The translations under genes and the position numbers were made by a program. Shown here piece after piece: positions 17,557-26,681 of a stretch of DNA of 42,842 nucleotides. Position 1 is the stretch's first letter. Each line of letters begins with the position of its first letter. The DNA is from Gammaproteobacteria bacterium REDSEA-S15_B12 (lineage in GTDB: Bacteria > Pseudomonadota > Gammaproteobacteria > Arenicellales > UBA868). Where the stretch lies: NCBI GenBank assembly GCA_001629395.1, contig LUSG01000064.1, forward strand, positions 1-42,842, read 5' to 3'. The notes beneath the pieces were generated by a model that saw nothing but the letters and a program-made list of their open reading frames with translations, made no database searches and was not told the DNA's origin.

Positions 17557-18794
17557 TCAGTCGGGAAGAGTGCTTTCATTCTGGTATAACTGGCTGAACG
17601 TTTCATGTCGACGAACCACATGGAATTTGTCGCCGTCTACGATCACCTCTGCAGATCGAGGTCTGGAGTTATAGTTGGAACTCATTGCCGACCCGTAGGC
17701 ACCGACCGACTGAACCACGAGCAGATCTCCCGGACTTATCGATAATCGCTGGCTCCTGGAGAGAAAATCCGCAGTCTCACAAATGGGGCCGACAACATCA
17801 TATATCGTAGGTTCCACGTCGGCGGGCGACACTTCGATTACCCTATGGTGCGCACCGTAGAGCGCCGGCCGCAGCAAATCATTCATCGCCGCATCTACGA
17901 CTGCAAATTGGTGGCTTTGCGCAGATTTTAGGTATTCGACCCGCGTCAATAGTACTCCGGCATTTCCAACAATGGCCCGGCCAGGTTCAATGAAGAGCGG
18001 CAAATTACACCGTCGGGCGGATAGTGTATTGAGCAAGGCCTTGACGTAAGCGTCCGGCTCCGGGGGTGTCTCGTCTCCATAACGAATACCCAACCCACCA
18101 CCAATATCTAGGTGTCTTAATTGCAGCCCCTCTTGCTGCAAACTGAAAACCAGCTCCAGAACGCGTTCCAACGCGGCGATAAACGGTGACAATTCGGTAA
18201 GTTGTGAACCAATATGGCAAGCCCATGGTTTGCATCATGGGCCTGCCTGACGAGATCAGGCACCTCGTCTATGGGTATACCGAACTTGTTTTCCCGCAGA
18301 CCGGTTGCAATGTAGGGATGGGTGTGTGGATCGACATCCGGATTGATCCGCAGCGCCAGGTCCGCGACCGCCCCCAGGGTACCAGCTATACGATTGACCC
18401 GATCGAGTTCTGCGGCTGATTCGACGTTTATACAGTGTATTCCGCTCTCTAGCGCTGAGGTGATTTCTGATTCGCGCTTACCAACACCGGAAAAAACCAT
18501 ATCGTCAGGTCGCCCGCCTGCCTTGAGCACGCGTTCAAGCTCACCGCCAGAAACTATGTCGAATCCAGAGCCCATCTGGCACAGCAATCTGAGGATGGCC
18601 AGATTCCCGTTGGCCTTTACAGAATAGTGGATTCTGTGCGGATAGTCGCCAAAGGCATCGTCAAATAGTCGCCACCGCTGTTCGAGTATCGCTCTGGAGT
18701 AAACATAACACGGCGTTCCAACTGCCGAAGCGATGCGGGCTAAAGACACTCCTTCGGCAAAATACTGCCCTTCACAGTAATGAAAATGATCCAT
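17557..18794 (-). pseudogene. lysA: Diaminopimelate decarboxylase, split by a frameshift
   Basis: PLP fold-III decarboxylase that turns meso-DAP into lysine. It is readable in two frames. The N-terminal part (from ATG 18794) has the Schiff-base lysine Lys60 in H-Y-S-V-K-A-N-G-N, then E-N-K-F-G-I-P, and loses the frame after N-H-G-L-A. The C-terminal part resumes as C-H-I-G-S-Q-L-T-E-L-S-P-F-I and carries G-G-G-L-G-I-R-Y, E-P-G-R-A-I-V-G-N-A-G, G-P-I-C-E-T-A-D and the end at 17557. The break lies within 18217-18227. On the coding strand the sequence reads CTTGCCAT; restoring one copy of TGCC (CTTGCCTGCCAT) gives uninterrupted H-G-L-A-C-H-I-G-S-Q and about 413 residues, normal for LysA. It may be a real slippage mutation or an assembly error. 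It starts 6 bases after lptM. Confidence 0.9.
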
Positions 18795-18800
18795 TGCAGA

Positions 18801-18962
18801 TCAGCCACCTTCAGATTCTTTCTTTTTGTTCTGATCGGACTGCTCGGCGGGCAAATAAAGTGGCCCTTTCTGACCGCAGGCCGAAAGTGATACCACGGCT
18901 AGCGCCAGTGTGAATGCGATCAGGGCCGGGATGGCTGACTTGAGTATCTTAATCCGGATCAT
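18801..18962 (-). CDS. lptM: LptM (YifL-like) small lipoprotein
   Basis: 53-residue lipoprotein between argH and lysA. It begins M-I-R-I-K-I-L-K, has a hydrophobic signal, the lipobox L-S-A-C and then C-G-Q-K-G-P-L-Y-L-P, the hallmark of the LptM/YifL family (E. coli: C-G-L-K-G-P-L-Y). The tail is short and charged, rich in Lys and Glu. E. coli LptM binds the LptD-LptE outer-membrane lipopolysaccharide translocon and promotes LptD disulfide maturation. Its place directly before lysA is the conserved gammaproteobacterial arrangement. There are 29 bases after argH and 6 before lysA. The ATG at 18960-18962 has no strong ribosome binding site. Confidence 0.93.
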   Translation of the reverse strand: MIRIKILKSAIPALIAFTLALAVVSLSACGQKGPLYLPAEQSDQNKKKESEGG

Positions 18963-18991
18963 CGGTGTATTCGAAATATCCAGGTCGCAAT

Positions 18992-20377
18992 TTACCGTTG
19001 TGCGAGCCGTGTGCGTGCTTCGGCAACTGCAGACCGCACTCTGTTCGGTGCTGTTCCACCAGGATGATCGCGCGCCGCGACGGAGCCTTCCAGTGTTAAC
19101 ACCTGAAATACATCAGCATCGATCTTCTCCGAAAACTTCTGCAAAGTATCCAGTGACAGGTCGGTTAAAGCCAGGCCGCTCGCGTCTGCCGCTGCAACTG
19201 AACGTCCCACTGCATCATGGGCATCACGAAAAGGCACACCCTTCCTAACCAGATAATCTGCCAGATCTGTTGCTGTCGTGTATCCTTTGGCTGCAGCGTC
19301 GTACATTTTGTCCTTGTCAAACACCATCTGCCCCATCATCTTAGTCAGAACATCGACGGAGGCTAGCGCGGTATCGACACTGTCGAACAGGGGTTCTTTA
19401 TCTTCCTGATTATCGCGGTTATAAGCCAGTGGCTGGCCTTTCATCAAAACAAGAAGTGCAACCAAGTGCCCGACCATGCGGCCGGTTTTCCCGCGTAGCA
19501 ATTCCGCGACATCTGGATTCTTTTTTTGTGGCATGATGCTTGAGCCCGTACAAAATGCATCACCGAGATCGACAAAACCATAGCGCTCAGATGACCACAG
19601 CACCAGGTCTTCTGCAATACGAGAAAAGTGCGTGGCCATTATCGCCAGCGCGGCCGTGAACTCGATAACGAAATCCCGATCAGACACAGCATCTAACGAA
19701 TTGCGCATGAATGTTGTAAACCCCAGTTCGTCTGCTGTCATCTGCTGATCGATACCAAAACTTGTCCCCGCCAACGCAGCTGCGCCCAGGGGGAGAACAT
19801 TTGTTCGTTCTCGACAACTTGTCAGCCGCTGCCAATCTCTTTCCAGCATTTCTACCCACGCCAGTAAATGATGACCGCAAGTCACGGGCTGAGCCGGCTG
19901 CAGGTGAGTAAACCCCGGCATGATCGTGTCAGCATGTGTCGCAGCGATCTCAACCAGCGCCAGCTGAAGTACCGTGATCCGAGCCTGCAGTTCATCGATG
20001 GCATCACGTACGAAAAGGCGCATGTCTGTTGCGACCTGATCATTTCGCGAGCGGGCAGTATGCAGTTTCTTGCCGGCATCCCCGATCAACTCAGTCAGCC
20101 GTGACTCGATGTTCATGTGAACATCCTCTAGGCTGGCTGACCAAGGAAACCGTTGCTCGTCGATTTCCTTACCGATCGTTATCAATCCTTCAACTATCGC
20201 TTCAGTCTCTTTGTCTGACAATATGCCTTGGGCACTGAGCATGTGAGCATGGGCCACAGACCCTGCGATATCGAATCTCGCAAGTCGACGGTCGAAATGC
20301 TCGGATGCGGTGAACTGCTCTACCGAATAATCGGTACCGTGCTCGAAACGACCGCCCCAGAGTTTGCCTTTGGTCAT
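18992..20377 (-). CDS. argH: Argininosuccinate lyase
   Basis: Cleaves argininosuccinate to arginine and fumarate, the last step of arginine synthesis. 461 residues. I chose the ATG at 20377 ([11 protein letters not shown]) because family members start there; the open frame runs 18 codons further. The fumarase-superfamily signature [12 protein letters not shown] is at 278-289 with the catalytic serine, T-A-R-S-R-N-D-Q at 108-115, and T-H-L-Q (His158) at 157-160. It is first in a minus-strand operon with lptM and lysA. Its presence shows that arginine is made de novo by the usual last steps, which bears on the LysZ/LysJ pair at the left edge. Confidence 0.97.
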   Translation of the reverse strand: MTKGKLWGGRFEHGTDYSVEQFTASEHFDRRLARFDIAGSVAHAHMLSAQGILSDKETEAIVEGLITIGKEIDEQRFPWSASLEDVHMNIESRLTELIGDAGKKLHTARSRNDQVATDMRLFVRDAIDELQARITVLQLALVEIAATHADTIMPGFTHLQPAQPVTCGHHLLAWVEMLERDWQRLTSCRERTNVLPLGAAALAGTSFGIDQQMTADELGFTTFMRNSLDAVSDRDFVIEFTAALAIMATHFSRIAEDLVLWSSERYGFVDLGDAFCTGSSIMPQKKNPDVAELLRGKTGRMVGHLVALLVLMKGQPLAYNRDNQEDKEPLFDSVDTALASVDVLTKMMGQMVFDKDKMYDAAAKGYTTATDLADYLVRKGVPFRDAHDAVGRSVAAADASGLALTDLSLDTLQKFSEKIDADVFQVLTLEGSVAARDHPGGTAPNRVRSAVAEARTRLAQR

Positions 20378-20498
20378 TGTGAGATCACTCTTCGCATTGG
20401 ACTTGCCCCGACAGGCTTTAGCCGTAACCAACTAATTTTGAAATTAAATCCTTGAGGTCGTCTCAGTTGAAGCACGACCACCGCGACTCGGGTCAGGT

Positions 20499-21107
20499 CT
20501 ACTGTAAGGCCGACATATACAGCGCCAAGGTTTTGATCTGCTCGGCCGACAGGCGAAATGCAATGGGGCCCATGATCGGACTTGCCCGCCGACCATCTTT
20601 GAACGCCAAAAGCTGCTCTTCCAAATAGGTCGACCACTGGCCTGTCAGCCTGGGATAGTTTGGCGGTATCCCAAACCCTGCCGGTCCATGACAACCCATA
20701 CAGGCTGGAACTGACATCTCGCTGTCACCGCCGCGGTAGAGCTTTTCACCCGTATGGGCCAGTTCCAGATCGTCGGCCGAAACCGTTCTCGGCGGTGCCG
20801 TCTGTGACGAAAACCAGGCGTCGAGGTCTTGCATGTCCTGTTCGCTTAGTACTTGAGTCATCCCTGCCATGATGGCATTCTTGCGTACGCCAGATTTGAA
20901 CTGGGCCAACTGCTGTGCAATATAACCCGGCACCTGACCGGCCAGAACCGGGTTCTGAGGCATTAGACTGTTACCATCCAGCCCATGACACGCTGCACAG
21001 ATTTGCGACTTAGCTTGACCTGCAGCTGGATCGCCATCCGCTTGTATCGCACCCGCTGTGAATATGGCCAACGAGATCCAGATGGTGATCATTACCAGCC
21101 GTTTCAT
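20499..21107 (-). CDS. Dihaem cytochrome c4
   Basis: Periplasmic or membrane-associated dihaem cytochrome, 202 residues. A signal peptide covers about 1-23 (cleavage near A-I-Q-A-D). Haem sites are C-A-A-C-H (37-41) and C-M-G-C-H (136-140). Axial methionines are likely in the A-I-M-A-G-M and P-I-M-G-P segments. The internal duplication (two similar 90-residue halves) is typical of c4. It carries electrons from the bc1 complex to cbb3-type or other oxidases. GGAG is placed well before ATG 21107. It is divergent from engB, as in pseudomonads, and 121 bases upstream of argH. Confidence 0.95.
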   Translation of the reverse strand: MKRLVMITIWISLAIFTAGAIQADGDPAAGQAKSQICAACHGLDGNSLMPQNPVLAGQVPGYIAQQLAQFKSGVRKNAIMAGMTQVLSEQDMQDLDAWFSSQTAPPRTVSADDLELAHTGEKLYRGGDSEMSVPACMGCHGPAGFGIPPNYPRLTGQWSTYLEEQLLAFKDGRRASPIMGPIAFRLSAEQIKTLALYMSALQ

Positions 21108-21245
21108 TAAACTGCTCCTTGTTGATTGCTCGATCCGATGCCCACAACAGTGTCCCCAAATTAAGATGCCCTGGGGGTTGGGGATCCAGTCGATCCAGAT
21201 TTGATCGAACTGACGCTACAGGCACTAAACGCGGGATTATACCTT

Positions 21246-21869
21246 GTGAAAACCAAGCCCAGTGATTCGAACCTCTTGAGGCAGGCGGCATATGTATTGT
21301 CTGCCCACCATCCCAAAGACTGGCTAGATGATACCGGCAGCGAAGTCGCTTTTGCCGGAAGATCGAATGTGGGTAAGTCCAGTGCGCTGAATGCAATCAC
21401 GGGCCAAAATCGCCTGGCTCGGACCAGCAAGACACCCGGGCGAACCCAACAGATCAATTTTTTTTCCCTAGACAATCAACATCGACTGGTCGATTTGCCC
21501 GGTTATGGATATGCCAAAGTCCCTCGAGATCTGCAGATTCATTGGGCAAAAACGGTCCAGCATTATTTTGAAAAGCGCTCTTCCCTCCGAGGTCTGATCT
21601 TGCCAATCGACATTCGCCGGGGGACAACGACGATGGATCAGCAGATGTTGGCATGGTGTCAGTCACAGCAACTGCCTGTGCATGTTCTGCTCACAAAATG
21701 TGACAAACTTAAGCGCGGTGCTATGACAGTTGCGCTGCGCGAAGTCAGTAAAAAGCTAGCAGCTGAACGCGGTGTAACAGTACAGCTGTTCTCAGCTACG
21801 CATGGCGTAGGTGTCGAAGAAGCGCGTCAACAAATTATGGCGCTCCTTCAAACTGCCGAATCCACGTAA
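21246..21869 (+). CDS. engB: Ribosome-biogenesis GTPase EngB (YsxC/YihA)
   Basis: Essential GTPase for 50S subunit assembly. 207 residues if it starts at the GTG at 21246 (V-K-T-K-P-S-D...); a TTG at 21201 in the same frame would add 15 residues but does not fit the family N-terminus. The P-loop is G-R-S-N-V-G-K-S-S, G2 is T-S-K-T-P-G-R-T-Q, G3 is D-L-P-G-Y-G-Y-A-K-V, and G4 is T-K-C-D. I-D-I-R-R matches the E. coli M-D-I-R stretch. It is divergent from cytochrome c4 and converges with polA with 7 bases between. The start codon choice is the only doubt. Confidence 0.95.
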   Translation: MKTKPSDSNLLRQAAYVLSAHHPKDWLDDTGSEVAFAGRSNVGKSSALNAITGQNRLARTSKTPGRTQQINFFSLDNQHRLVDLPGYGYAKVPRDLQIHWAKTVQHYFEKRSSLRGLILPIDIRRGTTTMDQQMLAWCQSQQLPVHVLLTKCDKLKRGAMTVALREVSKKLAAERGVTVQLFSATHGVGVEEARQQIMALLQTAEST

Positions 21870-21876
21870 AATGAGG

Positions 21877-24483
21877 TCAGCTGTGTGCTTCTGCCCAGTT
21901 TGCGCCACTGCCAACGTCTACACGGAGCGGCACTCTGAGTTCTGCAACACCGCTCATCAATTCAGCGATGGCCTCCGGAACATCTTCGAGTTCACTATCC
22001 GGGACCTCCAATACGAGTTCGTCATGAACCTGCATGATCATGCGTGTTTTGAGCGCCTGTTCAGTAAGCCAGCTATCGATGGCCAGCATCGCCAGCTTGA
22101 TCAGATCTGCTGCCGTGCCTTGCATCGGCGCATTGATGGCGGCTCGTTCGGCACCTTGACGTCTTGCGTGATTGCTTGAACTGATGTCGGGTAGGTACAG
22201 CTTGCGACCAAAAACAGTTTCGACAAACTGCTGCTCCCGTGCTTGTGTTCGTATCTGCTCCATATAGGCTTTCACCCCGGGGTAGCGATCAAAATAAAGC
22301 TCGATGTACGACTGTGCTTCGGACCGGTCGATCCCCAGTTGGCGGGCCAGCCCAAAGGCAGACATGCCGTAGATGAGTCCAAAATTGATGGCTTTTGCGC
22401 TACGTCTCTGATCCCTGTCGACATCTTCCAACGCAACGCTGAATACTTCTGAAGCCGTCGCACGGTGGATGTCCTGGTTTTCAGCAAAAGCACCCAATAA
22501 TCCCTCATCGCCAGATAAATGCGCCATGATGCGCAGTTCGATCTGGGAATAATCGGCAGCCAACAGCACTGAACCGGGCTCAGGTACGAAAGCCTCCCGT
22601 ATTCGTCGACCGTCCGCAGTCCGTACCGGGATGTTCTGCAGGTTCGGATCAGTGGAAGACAAGCGTCCGGTCGCAACAGCGGCCTGATGATAAGAGGTGT
22701 GCACACGGCCCGTATCGGGGTTAACGAGCAATGGCAGTTTCTCGGTGTAGGTCGAACGCAATTTGCTGAGCGCGCGGTGTTCCAGGATCAGTTTTGGTAA
22801 CTCGTGTTGTTCAGCAAGTTCCTGCAGCACACTCTCTGAGGTGGACGGCTGCCCTTTGGGCGTTTTACTGATCACCGGTAGCTGGAGTTTCTCAAACAAG
22901 ATTTCCTGGATCTGCTTGGGTGAGGCGATGTTGAAGTCGGCGCCAACCTGATCGAAGGCCTGCTGCTCCAATGTGTCGATCCGCTCGCTAAGTTCGACAC
23001 TTTGTCGGGCCAACATGTTGCTGTCCACCCGCACACCCGTTCGTTCGATGCGTGACAATACTGGCAGCAGAGGCATTTCTATGTTTTCGAGCAGTTCATG
23101 CTGCTTTTCGAACTGCTTCAGGTTAAACGTCAGCTGCTTTTTACCTTTGCCAGCGACATCCTCAAAGCGTATTGGATTGAGTCCCAGATATTTCAACGAC
23201 AAGGTGTCCATATCATGTCGGGAGCCGGTACTGTCCAGAACATAGGACTCAAGCATCGTGTCAAACCGGATTCCCTGGAGTTCTATGTCGTGATTAAGCA
23301 GAACAGACCGGTCGTATTTCAGGTTCTGCCCAACCTTTGGCAGGGCTGGATTTTCTAGCAGAGGCTTCAACTGTGCCAGGGTATCCTCCAGCGACAGTTG
23401 ATCGGGCGCACCGGCATAGTCATGCCCCAGCGGCAGGTAAGCCGCTTCACAGGGTCGGTCGGTAAAAGAAAGCCCAACAATTCGAGCCTGCATCGGATCC
23501 AGTGAGGTGGTTTCGGTATCGACTGAAATCAACTCCGCCGACTGCAGACGTTTAATCCAACGGTTCAGCGCCTTCTGGTCAAAGATCACTTGGTAGTCGA
23601 CCGACGGGCTTTTTGCTTTGTCATCACCCCCTGATAAGCCACCGAGTTCCGACAGCCAGGTTTTAAATTCCAGGCCTGCGTACAGCGTACGAAGACGAGA
23701 TTTATCGGCGGGTTGTAACTGCAGTCCGTCTGGTTGCACATCGAGTTGTACGTCCAGCTTGATTGTTGCCAGTGCCTTAGACATGGGTAATTGATCCAGG
23801 GCAGCGCGAAGATTTTCACCGACCTTGCCGCCGATATCGTCCGCATGCTGAACCAGTTCGTCGAGGGAGCCAAACTCATTCAGCCATTTGCTTGCTGTTT
23901 TAGGGCCTACTTTGGGTACGCCCGGAATGTTGTCGACAGTGTCACCCACCAATGTCAAAAAATCGACCATGCGCTCAGGAGGGACACCGAATTTGTTCAC
24001 CACACCGGCGGCGTTGTAGGTGACGTCTTTCATGCTGTCCATAAGCAACACTTTGTCTCCCACCAATTGAGCCAGGTCCTTGTCTCCGCTGGCAATGAGC
24101 GTCTCGATCCCTATCTCGGATGCCGCCACAGTCAGCGTTCCGATGACGTCATCGGCTTCAACCCCCTTGACACAAATCAGCGGCAATCCTAGGGCCGAGA
24201 TAACGTCGTGTAACGGCTGTATCTGAACACGTAATTCATCAGGCATCGGCGGCCTATTGGCCTTGTATTCGGGGTACATCTGGCTTCTGAATGTGGGTCC
24301 GGATGCATCGAACACCACGGCAAAATATTCTGCTGGTTGCTCTTTAAGCAAACGTCGCAACATGTTCACAACACCGTAGACAGCTCCGGTGGGCTCACCT
24401 TGGGAGTTCGTGAGATTAGGCATCGCGTGAAATGCGCGGTAAAGATAAGACGAACCGTCTACAAGAACGAGTTTGTCAGACAC
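21877..24483 (-). CDS. polA: DNA polymerase I
   Basis: 868 residues (E. coli 928), three domains. The N-terminal 5' nuclease is at about 1-290, with G-V-E-A-D-D-V-I-G, S-G-D-K-D-L and V-G-D-T-V-D-N-I-P-G-V. The 3'-5' exonuclease is at about 310-500 and keeps the metal-binding S-V-D-T-E-T-T-S, so proofreading looks intact. The polymerase is at about 500-868: motif A is A-A-D-Y-S-Q-I-E-L-R, motif B is A-K-A-I-N-F-G-L-I-Y-G-M, motif C is M-Q-V-H-D-E-L-V-L-E-V. It fills Okazaki gaps and repairs DNA. It converges with engB. The length difference from E. coli lies in linker regions; nothing is broken. Confidence 0.97.
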   Translation of the reverse strand: MSDKLVLVDGSSYLYRAFHAMPNLTNSQGEPTGAVYGVVNMLRRLLKEQPAEYFAVVFDASGPTFRSQMYPEYKANRPPMPDELRVQIQPLHDVISALGLPLICVKGVEADDVIGTLTVAASEIGIETLIASGDKDLAQLVGDKVLLMDSMKDVTYNAAGVVNKFGVPPERMVDFLTLVGDTVDNIPGVPKVGPKTASKWLNEFGSLDELVQHADDIGGKVGENLRAALDQLPMSKALATIKLDVQLDVQPDGLQLQPADKSRLRTLYAGLEFKTWLSELGGLSGGDDKAKSPSVDYQVIFDQKALNRWIKRLQSAELISVDTETTSLDPMQARIVGLSFTDRPCEAAYLPLGHDYAGAPDQLSLEDTLAQLKPLLENPALPKVGQNLKYDRSVLLNHDIELQGIRFDTMLESYVLDSTGSRHDMDTLSLKYLGLNPIRFEDVAGKGKKQLTFNLKQFEKQHELLENIEMPLLPVLSRIERTGVRVDSNMLARQSVELSERIDTLEQQAFDQVGADFNIASPKQIQEILFEKLQLPVISKTPKGQPSTSESVLQELAEQHELPKLILEHRALSKLRSTYTEKLPLLVNPDTGRVHTSYHQAAVATGRLSSTDPNLQNIPVRTADGRRIREAFVPEPGSVLLAADYSQIELRIMAHLSGDEGLLGAFAENQDIHRATASEVFSVALEDVDRDQRRSAKAINFGLIYGMSAFGLARQLGIDRSEAQSYIELYFDRYPGVKAYMEQIRTQAREQQFVETVFGRKLYLPDISSSNHARRQGAERAAINAPMQGTAADLIKLAMLAIDSWLTEQALKTRMIMQVHDELVLEVPDSELEDVPEAIAELMSGVAELRVPLRVDVGSGANWAEAHS

Positions 24484-24711
24484 GCTTGATCCCCTCTAAG
24501 CAAGTTTCGTAGACAGGCGCCAGTCAATGAAGTATCTCGCAACTGTCTATGCCACGAGTATACGGGGCTGTCAGAACGAGAAACAGTATTGTCTTACTTG
24601 CATGGACAGGCTTACTGTCCGATATTCCGGCATCGGCCAAGAATCCACAAAACTTGAACTTACCGCCATAATACCCACGATGTTTGGTGCACACTATTAC
24701 TGGAGTAAGCG

Positions 24712-25128
24712 TTGACCACTCGCCTGCCTCGTCAGTCGTTATTAATCTTTGTTCTTTTATTATTGGCCGGTTGCCAGACACCAGATCGACAACCAGATGC
24801 ACCCCGAAGTGAAATTCGCTTCTACACGATCAACAGCCTAGATCAGCAAAGAGAGCTTTCATGGCTGCCGAAAAGGCGCGCTGAAGGATGTTTTAACTTA
24901 CCGGTAGCGCTACGTCTTTTCCGCATTGCACAGATCGGCTTCACAAGTTGTTCGGTCTATCACGTGAAGGATTGTGCAGCTGACCATATCCAACCTATGG
25001 TTTGGTCAGGGAAAAGCCGGAATAACTCGAACAAACAAGAGCCAACAGTCGAGATGACTGAAGGCGCGATGTGGCTTTTCAGTCGTGGTCGAGAAGCATC
25101 AGTCCGATCCTGGCAGTGTAGTCACTAG
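24712..25128 (+). CDS. Unknown outer-membrane lipoprotein
   Basis: 138-residue protein starting with TTG at 24712, supported by TGGAG about 6 bases upstream. Signal peptide: basic start, L-L-I-F-V-L-L-L-L-A-G-C, with the lipobox L-A-G-C making Cys21 the lipid-modified residue; Gln at +2 favours the outer membrane. The mature part has four more cysteines (E-G-C-F-N-L, T-S-C-S-V-Y, K-D-C-A and W-Q-C-S-H), which could form two disulfides. No domain is recognised. It stands alone between polA (divergent, 228 bases) and ctpA (convergent, 84 bases). The 228-base gap upstream holds no recognisable promoter. Likely a real gene because of the signal, ribosome binding site and cysteine pattern. Confidence 0.7.
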   Translation: MTTRLPRQSLLIFVLLLLAGCQTPDRQPDAPRSEIRFYTINSLDQQRELSWLPKRRAEGCFNLPVALRLFRIAQIGFTSCSVYHVKDCAADHIQPMVWSGKSRNNSNKQEPTVEMTEGAMWLFSRGREASVRSWQCSH

Positions 25129-25212
25129 TGCCGGGTAGATCGTAACCGGCTAAATACTCACTCCGACTGATGGATCAGTAAAATACCGTTGCCGCGGCCA
25201 CTTTTACTAACT

Positions 25213-26511
25213 CTACTGGCGTGCAATCACCATTCCCTTCAGGATATTCAAGGCCTCTCTAACCTGAGGATCGCTGACCAGTAACGGGTCGGTTTGCTTA
25301 TCAACTGTGGCGTTTTTATCTTTTTGGAGCTCATTTTCCAGATGCCCGGCTAAATCCGATTCGCGGAGTCGGGAAACATCACCATCCGCTGTCTGGCTAG
25401 ATTCTGCAGGTTGACTCACTACATCCGGCGTGATGCCGGTAGCTTGAATCGAGCGATCGTTGGGAGTGTAGTAACGGGCAGTAGTTAGCTTGAGTGCTGC
25501 TCCGTTGAGCATGGGCAATATGGTCTGAACCGACCCCTTCCCAAAGGTAGTCGTACCGAGGATCAACGCCCGCCCATGGTCCTGCAGAGCACCCGCCACA
25601 ATCTCCGATGCGGATGCCGAACCGCCGTTGACCAGCACCACCAAAGGGGCATCATTCAGGTAGTCTTTGGGACTGGCACTGAACGTGACTTCCGAGTCCT
25701 CTGCTCTGCCTCGTGTCGAAACGATCAAACCATCTCTGAGAAAAGTGTCGCTTACCTGTATTGCACCATCCAGAACGCCGCCGGGATTATCGCGCAGGTC
25801 AAGAACCAGTCCTTTGAGCGCTGTGCCCGCTTCCCGTGCTAAACGAGCCATTTGCTGGTGCAAGGAGGTCGCTGTACCGGTCTGAAACTGTATGATCCGC
25901 ACATAACCAAAGCCAGTCTCCAGAAGCTCTGCTCGAACGCTTTCAAGCTGAATAATCGCCCGTTTGAGCGTCACTTCAAAGGGTTCTGGTCGGTCCTTGC
26001 GTACGATGGTCAGAACAATTTCCGAACCGGGTTTACCTCGCATCAATGATACGGATTCAGCCAGTGAAAGTCCTTTTACCTGAACACCGTCCATACTGAT
26101 GATCAGGTCTCCTGATTTCAGCCCAGCCTTATGGGCAGGTGTATCATCGATAGGGGCGACGATCCTGATCACGCCATTTTCCATCGTAACTTCCAGACCC
26201 AGCCCGCCGAATTCCCCATGGGTGTCGATGTTCATCTCACGAAAGGATTCCGGATCAAGGTAGACCGTATGCGGATCAAGACCGTCCAACATCCCCTTTA
26301 TGGCATCGTTCAACAGCTGACTGTCATCGATGTCTTCTACATAGTCCGACTTTATCTTCCCGAAGATCTCGGCGAAGATCTTGAGGTCTTCAATCGGCAA
26401 CTGCACCCCATTTTCAGCCTGTCCAGCATGCGCTACCCACAAAGGACCTAAGCAAAAGGCTGCAACCAGTCCAATCAGCAGTCGTTTCAAAGCGCTACAC
26501 AACACAATCAT
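25213..26511 (-). CDS. ctpA: Carboxy-terminal processing peptidase (S41, CtpA-type)
   Basis: Periplasmic serine protease with a PDZ domain; 432 residues from the ATG at 26511, which has GGAG about 7 bases upstream. Signal peptide about 1-29 (ends near V-A-H-A). N-terminal helical part 30-80, then a PDZ domain (about 85-170, starting G-G-L-G-L-E-V), then the S41 core with L-D-L-R-D-N-P-G-G, the catalytic serine in G-G-S-A-S-A-S-E-I-V-A-G-A and the catalytic lysine in T-F-G-K-G-S-V-Q-T. It trims C-termini of periplasmic proteins or peptidoglycan hydrolases. The leader on this strand forms a hairpin beside the ribosome binding site (26525-26560). The usual partner lipoprotein LbcA is not in the window; the divergent neighbour is ArsR. 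Confidence 0.93.
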   Translation of the reverse strand: MIVLCSALKRLLIGLVAAFCLGPLWVAHAGQAENGVQLPIEDLKIFAEIFGKIKSDYVEDIDDSQLLNDAIKGMLDGLDPHTVYLDPESFREMNIDTHGEFGGLGLEVTMENGVIRIVAPIDDTPAHKAGLKSGDLIISMDGVQVKGLSLAESVSLMRGKPGSEIVLTIVRKDRPEPFEVTLKRAIIQLESVRAELLETGFGYVRIIQFQTGTATSLHQQMARLAREAGTALKGLVLDLRDNPGGVLDGAIQVSDTFLRDGLIVSTRGRAEDSEVTFSASPKDYLNDAPLVVLVNGGSASASEIVAGALQDHGRALILGTTTFGKGSVQTILPMLNGAALKLTTARYYTPNDRSIQATGITPDVVSQPAESSQTADGDVSRLRESDLAGHLENELQKDKNATVDKQTDPLLVSDPQVREALNILKGMVIARQ

Positions 26512-26524
26512 CCAATTTCTCCAT

Positions 26525-26560
26525 GACGTCGACCCCACGAGCCTGGTTCGTGGCAACGTC
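26525..26560 (-). promoter_or_regulatory. Hairpin abutting the ctpA ribosome binding site
   Basis: CCACGA (26535-26540) pairs with TCGTGG (26548-26553), and flanking GACGT (26525-26529) with ACGTC (26556-26560), giving a two-part stem of 11 pairs. On the minus strand it ends two bases before the GGAG (26519-26522) of ctpA. It could affect translation start, or be chance; no ligand or regulator is implied. Confidence 0.3.
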
Positions 26561-26681
26561 CACAGTATACGTCCGACCCAGCCAGCTGATGATCAGGCCG
26601 TAAAATAGCCGGATTACTACCCTACATCCCCCAACTGAGGCCATTATCCGGCCTGAAAAGCGAATGACAGCCGCTCACCAC

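Noticed and set aside
24527-24715. 62-residue plus-strand ORF upstream of the lipoprotein
   Set aside because: No ribosome binding site, no recognisable domain, and it runs into the better supported TTG start at 24712.
25130-25150. GCCGG/CCGGC repeat between the lipoprotein and ctpA
   Set aside because: Five pairs with an 11-base loop and no T-run; too weak for a terminator.
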